From Filobasidium wieringae (Eukaryota; Basidiomycota; Tremellomycetes; Filobasidiales; Filobasidiaceae): DNA of 64,000 nucleotides. Under the pieces are notes generated by a model, which was not told the origin of the DNA, searched no databases, and saw only the letters and a list, made by a program, of their open reading frames with translations. A program made the translations under genes and the position numbers. The first letter of the stretch is position 1. Every line of letters begins with the position of its first letter. Shown here piece by piece: positions 59,401 to 64,000 of this stretch. The stretch lies in the NCBI GenBank assembly GCA_001600055.1, contig BCIV01000016.1, positions 396,731 to 460,730 on the forward strand, read 5' to 3'.

Positions 59401-61761
59401 ATGGTCTGTGCCCGATGTTCCATGATCCCCACCGCTCGACCCGTCTTGATCTCGAACGGTTTGGGGATCGTCTCCTCCCTCCCCTCCTCCGCCGTTTCTT
59501 TCTGATTTCTCGAATTTGGTTTCCCGGTAACAAGAGTAGCCTGGACTGACGCATCCACTTTCCCCTTCATCCCCCATTTGGGGGACCATATCGATTCCTC
59601 AATATCGTGTAATCCAGTCAAAGCCAACCTCGACGTGGAATTATGCAACACCGCTTCCCCCTTCGGTCTCCCCCCCACCCATTTCTCTCCAAACCCAAAG
59701 AGACCGGTCGAAGCCTTTTCCCATACTTCCGCACGAACGTCTTCTATCCCCAGTTCCGCCGCCCACATGTCGAGCTGCATCTGCGGTCGATGGAGGACCA
59801 GATCGAGGGTGCTTTTCAGCGCGAAGATGTCGAATTCCCTGGACCGCAGTGAAGCTTGTAAGAGCTCGTGCAAGATGTTCCCATAAAGTAGAGGTTTCGT
59901 CGTGGCCGACCTTTCATCAATTCAGAAGATCAATCTCGGAATCACTCCCCCCTAGGGGTAAAACGTAAGGAGAAAACGTAAAAGATCACTCACTGAGCCC
60001 CATTCTTCAATAAAGTCTGTACGATCGGTTTCCTCCGACAACCCAAAGATCCAGCAAGACTTGTCATAGGGATCAAGAAATCCGGATGATGGATCAGGAA
60101 ATTATCGGGATATTTATGAGAGATGATGATCTCGATCGTCTCGTCCTCTTCTCCTTCCTCCTCCTCCCTCGTCGAAAGATCTGGGGGAAGAGTAAGTGGA
60201 ATCCCCGTAGCGAACGTGATGGGGTTCTCAGGTAAACTCGGCTGGAGCGTACGGACTTTCCGAGTGAGAGCGGGTTTGAGGGGGGTCTTGATGGGGTCTG
60301 AAGGGTCCTTTACGAGGGGAGAGATTATATTAACCACATCACCTGTTCCTCAGAACAAACCCTCATCAGTTCCCTAGCTCGAACCACACGTAAATGTCCG
60401 GGAAAAAAAAAACCAGACTGACCGATCAGAACCCTCAGCCCGGCCGCATCCTCTCTAAGCCTGACCAAATACCTCGTACCCCTCCTCACGTCCTGTACGA
60501 TCAACACCTTTTCGCCCCAACCCCATCTGGCTCCTTGCCCCTCTTCCCCCCGTTGAATGGAGAGGACGGAACATCTCGCCCAAGGGGTGGGTCTCCATCG
60601 GTCTGTTCCCCCCGACGTTGAGGGGGAGGAGACGGTGGAGGTGGTAGCGGAGGAGGAAGGGGGATGGACAAGAGGGTGCCAGATCGGGTACCTCTCCAGC
60701 GGTTTTGTAGGTTCAAGAGAAGGGGAGGTAGGGTGGTTGGATGATTCTTGGGAGAGAGGAAGGTCGAAGGGGAAATCGTCGTAGGTATCTTCCAGTACGG
60801 GTTGGTCTGGGTGGGGTTGGGGCGTCGGTTTGATTGTGAGCGTGGATGTGGGAGCGGGTGAGGGTGAGGGTTCCGAGATGGATGGTTTAGATTCGTATAC
60901 GACTTCCACTGTGGAGACCGTTCGGGTCTTCCCAACCTGAACCTTCTGACCCTGATCAAACGAGCCAACATCTCCTCGCTCCCCCTTCACCTCGTCAAGT
61001 CCGATCATCACCGCCCCCTTTCCCTCAGTCCCAACGTTCTCGTCATTGTCGAAGAGATCGTAATCCCCCCAATCCCAATCCCCCAGTCCAAATTCATCCT
61101 CCACCCCCTTCCCGATGTGATCGACTTGCCGTTCATCTTTCACCATAGGCAGGTTGACGTGTTCGAGGGAAGAACGTTTTCTCTTCCCCGGGGAGGAAGT
61201 GGGTGTTCTTTCTGGGAGGTTGGCAGGGAGAATATAAGGGTCGGGACGGGGAGGGGAAAAGGAACAGGTAGGATCGAGATCGATATCTTCCAATAGATGT
61301 TTCATGAATTCGGTTTCCTCTTCCTTTTCTTCCTGCTTGATTCCGACGGACGATACGGGCACGGGTGATGGATGAGGTTTGTTACCCTTGACCACGTTGT
61401 TGGTGGTGGTGGTGGTGGTGGAGAGGAGTCCATACCCCGGAGCTCGATTCCAATCCGATTTCCACCTCGTCTCGTCAACCGCGACCACCCCATCATTCTC
61501 CCTATTCTCCTTATTCTCATCCCTCTCCAACCTCCTCCTCTTAATAGGCCCCACATCCGGACGTTCCTTCTTCACCCTGGGCGTCGACGAGTGGTAGAAC
61601 ACATCCCCGGAGACGGGTTTCAAGCGGGTCGGATTGGGGTTCTTCGGGGTACCCTTCGAGGGCCGTTTTTGGCCGTTCTTCTTGGGCGTTCGAGGGGTTT
61701 GAAAGGGGAGGGCAAGAGTAGGGGGGAGAAGACCGTTGGGTTCAAGAATGTGCGATGGCAT
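56474..61761 (-). CDS. DNA2: DNA replication helicase/nuclease DNA2
   Basis: A large multi-exon gene from [20 protein letters not shown] at 61761 to a TAG at 56474. A disordered Pro/Ser-rich N-terminus (about 400 residues) precedes the RecB-like nuclease domain. That domain carries the iron-sulfur Cys set, in part visible in [15 protein letters not shown]. The SF1B helicase follows with Walker [14 protein letters not shown], then [27 protein letters not shown] motif II sequence, [18 protein letters not shown] and [16 protein letters not shown]. Dna2 removes long flaps in Okazaki-fragment maturation and resects double-strand breaks in the nucleus. Domain order and motifs are complete. ACGCGT boxes upstream fit G1/S expression. 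Confidence 0.93.
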
Positions 61762-61860
61762 TGTCGACCAGCGACGTTGAAAATTGAGCGAATGTCTGGA
61801 AATTTCAAGAATCGAAAGTCGAGAATCGAGTTCAAGTTCGAGTTCGCGAGTTGAAATGAA

Positions 61861-61876
61861 ACGCGTAGACGCGTCA
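61861..61876. promoter_or_regulatory. Two ACGCGT (MCB) boxes upstream of DNA2
   Basis: ACGCGT at 61861-61866 and 61869-61874; the second extends to CGCGTCA (61870-61876). They lie 100-115 bases upstream of the DNA2 start, in a 299-base divergent interval. Confidence 0.6.
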
Positions 61877-61927
61877 TTCGCTGAAAGTCACGTGATCAGC
61901 TTCACCTCGTATGCCACGTTTCAAAGG

Positions 61928-61937
61928 TGAAACGCTG
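61928..61937 (+). promoter_or_regulatory. TGAAACGCTG motif upstream of the right-edge gene
   Basis: Exact copy of the recurrent 10-base word, ending 123 bases before the start at 62061. It forms part of an inverted pair with ACGTTTCA just before it. Confidence 0.35.
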
Positions 61938-62060
61938 GATCTTCCATTCACCAAGGCTTCGTGTTTCACCTGTCGCCACCGATCTTTACATCATAATTCA
62001 ACAACAATCGCTCGCGACTGTGACTAGCTGCATGACCTAAACATCACGACAACCAGAACC

Positions 62061-64000
62061 ATGCAACCCGCTCAACCGCTTGAATCCAAAACCGTCCCCT
62101 TCGACCCGACCCTTCCCTACACCCGCTCCTCCCTTCCCCCGACCTTCCTCCTCGCCCTCCTCGCAGCCCTAATCGGTATCCCTCTCTACCTAGCTCTCAA
62201 CGGCGCTTTCTCCAGTACCTCCGATAAACTGGAAGACGGTATCAAGAGCCAAGAACTGGACGACGAGGATTTGTTACAAGACGATGATGAGGATTCCGAA
62301 CTGACAAGGGGGATCAGGCGGAAGAAGAGGAAAGCCGATCTGGATGATCCGGAGGCGGGGTTGGAATTCGACGACCTGAAGAGTCTCGGTGGGATGGTCG
62401 GGTTGGCCGCCCTGATCGTCTTGGGACTGGCGGTCTTTCCGGAAGAAGTAGAGAGGATGGTTTCCTCGTTCACACCGGGGAATCAGATCGCTTCCTTTGT
62501 TGGGATGTTGGGAGGAAATTCTCAGCCGGAGCCTAGGGCCGTGGGACGGAGGGAGGAGACGTATACGGAGAAGACCGTCAGGACGGGGGATGGGCGTAGT
62601 TCCGGTTTTAAAGAACATACGGTCAAGGAAGGTCAAGTTCCCCCTATCCATCCGACCTCCGACGAGCCTGTCGCAGGGATATCCGGTGGAGCACAGATAC
62701 CGGATCTACTCGGTGGGAGATCCATGATCGACCTGAGTGAGTCCCACATCCACTTGCTCTCCGCGATAAATGACTGATCCTGAACGGACAAACACTACTA
62801 GTGATCCTATGTAAAATGGATCCCGATATCTGTACCGACCTCAGTCTTCCATTCGGAACCAAACCTTCCCTTCCAGCGTTCGAACAACCAGCTCAAACCC
62901 CCCAATCAGAAACGTTGGAAGAGATCATGCAGGTCTTACCGTCCGATTCTCACCTCTCTGTTCTCCGATCACATCCTCTCCTCCTGATCGATCCGAGCGA
63001 ACGGACGTTGGGATCCTCAGGATGGTTCTTGCTCTCCCTATCCATCTTCCCCATCATCTACGCCTTTGGCGAATTCTCATTCCAGGCGGGTAAGAAACAA
63101 GAGACGGCCAAGATGAAGGATAAGAGACGAGCGATTGAGACACAAGCGATCAAGGATCTTCACGCGTACGAGAACAGCGAGAACGTTTATAGATCCCGAG
63201 CCGAGGTGATGAAGAGGGAACGGAGGGAGATCGAAGCCATCGCCGAATCTAGTCATCCCACTCGACCTTGGAGGGATGCGATGAAGGATAGACCATGGTG
63301 GGCTGGGAAGGAATGGGTTGCCCCGGAAAAACCAACCCACGAGGAACAGGGGAGAGGGGATCGGAAGGTCCCTAAAGGGTTACAACCTGCTGCTGAGAAG
63401 TATTTCCTCGACGAGGAAGGTAAAGGGAAGAAGGATTACGGAACCCGGCATTTCAAATTAGGATGGAACGCTGAGGAATTGGAGAGGAAGGCGGAGAGGT
63501 ATGAAGCGGATAAAGCCCGATTGGCCGCTCGTTGGGGCGACGGCAAGACGTTCAAGGGACCGTATAAAGGTTTCTTCCCCATCTTTGAGGAGCTCGATTC
63601 CAAAGGTCGAGACGCTCCCAAATCCAACAGGGCGATTTTGGAAGCAATGTCCGCTCCCCGCGTGACCGCCAAGATGGCTTCCTCAAAAGCAAGCGAGCTT
63701 CGGAAATTCAGGGAAGAAGGGAAGACGGATAGGAAGACGAAGAAACAGATCATGCCCAAGATGTCGGATACGTGGGAACGCGAGGCAAAGGAAGAAGCGG
63801 CGAAACGCGCGGTCGTGTTGGATGACTTTTGGAACGTCAATCAGAGGACGGAGCAGGAGACGGCACGGAATACTGCAGAGAATGAGAGGAAGCAGGCGGT
63901 GTTTATGACGTATCAGGCTGAACGTGACGACAAGGCGGCACAGCAGAAGGCGCTGGATGAAGCAAATGCTACAAGGCACGGAGCAGCGGCGGCGAACCCT
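62061..64000 (+). CDS. Hypothetical multi-pass membrane protein (runs off right edge)
   Basis: Two exons so far (62061-62736 and 62802 onward) join in frame at an ATG codon (DLMILCKMDPD). A hydrophobic segment at about residues 28-47 (TFLLALLAALIGIPLYLAL) precedes an acidic stretch and a KKRK basic patch. A second is at about 110-125 (MVGLAALIVLGLAVF) and a third near residue 320 (WFLLSLSIFPIIYAFG). After it comes a long, highly charged helical region rich in Lys, Glu and Arg with ERKAERYEADKARLAARWG, probably a cytosolic or matrix coiled coil. The frame stays open to the end of the window, so the protein exceeds 600 residues. No family recognised. Confidence 0.7.

Overview
The window looks like a gene-dense chromosome arm of a basidiomycete yeast, most likely a tremellomycete (Cryptococcus/Kwoniella-like). 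Genes are broken by many 45-80 base introns with GT-AG (sometimes GC-AG) ends, several exons are only 15-30 bases long, strands are mixed, and there is a CAP10-type GT90 glycosyltransferase. I see no prophage, operon, CRISPR array or intact transposon. Exons were joined by eye from reading frames and splice signals, so individual boundaries are predictions.

Left part (1-16.7 kb): the start of an aldo-keto reductase runs off the left edge, behind a perfect 41-base tandem duplication. Histone H1 (-) and histone H3 (+) are divergent over a promoter with ACGCGT-type boxes. Then come nucleoporin NUP82/NUP88 (-), a POF1-like nucleotidyl transferase (+), a type III polyketide synthase with a long disordered tail (+), GID-complex E3 subunit RMD5/GID2 (+), an alpha-arrestin-like protein (+) and a single-pass Ser/Thr-rich membrane protein (-).

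Middle (17-45 kb): a 108-residue membrane protein, SPT8 (SAGA), ATG7 (autophagy E1) and a Ser/Ala-rich GPI-type surface protein, all on the minus strand. An MpaB-like oxygenase (-) and an SDR (+) diverge over a full CRE. Next is a small acidic protein built from a tandemly duplicated exon-intron unit, a 2.9 kb interval without a convincing gene but with three hairpins, AIP1 (-), NOP12 (+), a long disordered protein (+) and the GT90 enzyme (+).

Right part (45-64 kb): a broken 155-codon frame behind glutaminyl-tRNA synthetase (-), a Rab6/YPT6 GTPase (-), an intron-containing tRNA-Thr(CGU) (-), an orphan glycoprotein-like ORF (+), GPI transamidase subunit GAB1/PIG-U (-), a CON-6-like small protein (-), DNA2 (-) and a multi-pass membrane protein that runs off the right edge (+).

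Most genes are conserved housekeeping functions. The most unusual items are the type III PKS architecture, the duplicated exon-intron unit, the broken frame at 46.1-46.6 kb, the H3 tail substitutions, and two recurrent upstream motifs (TGACGCG and TGAAACGCTG).
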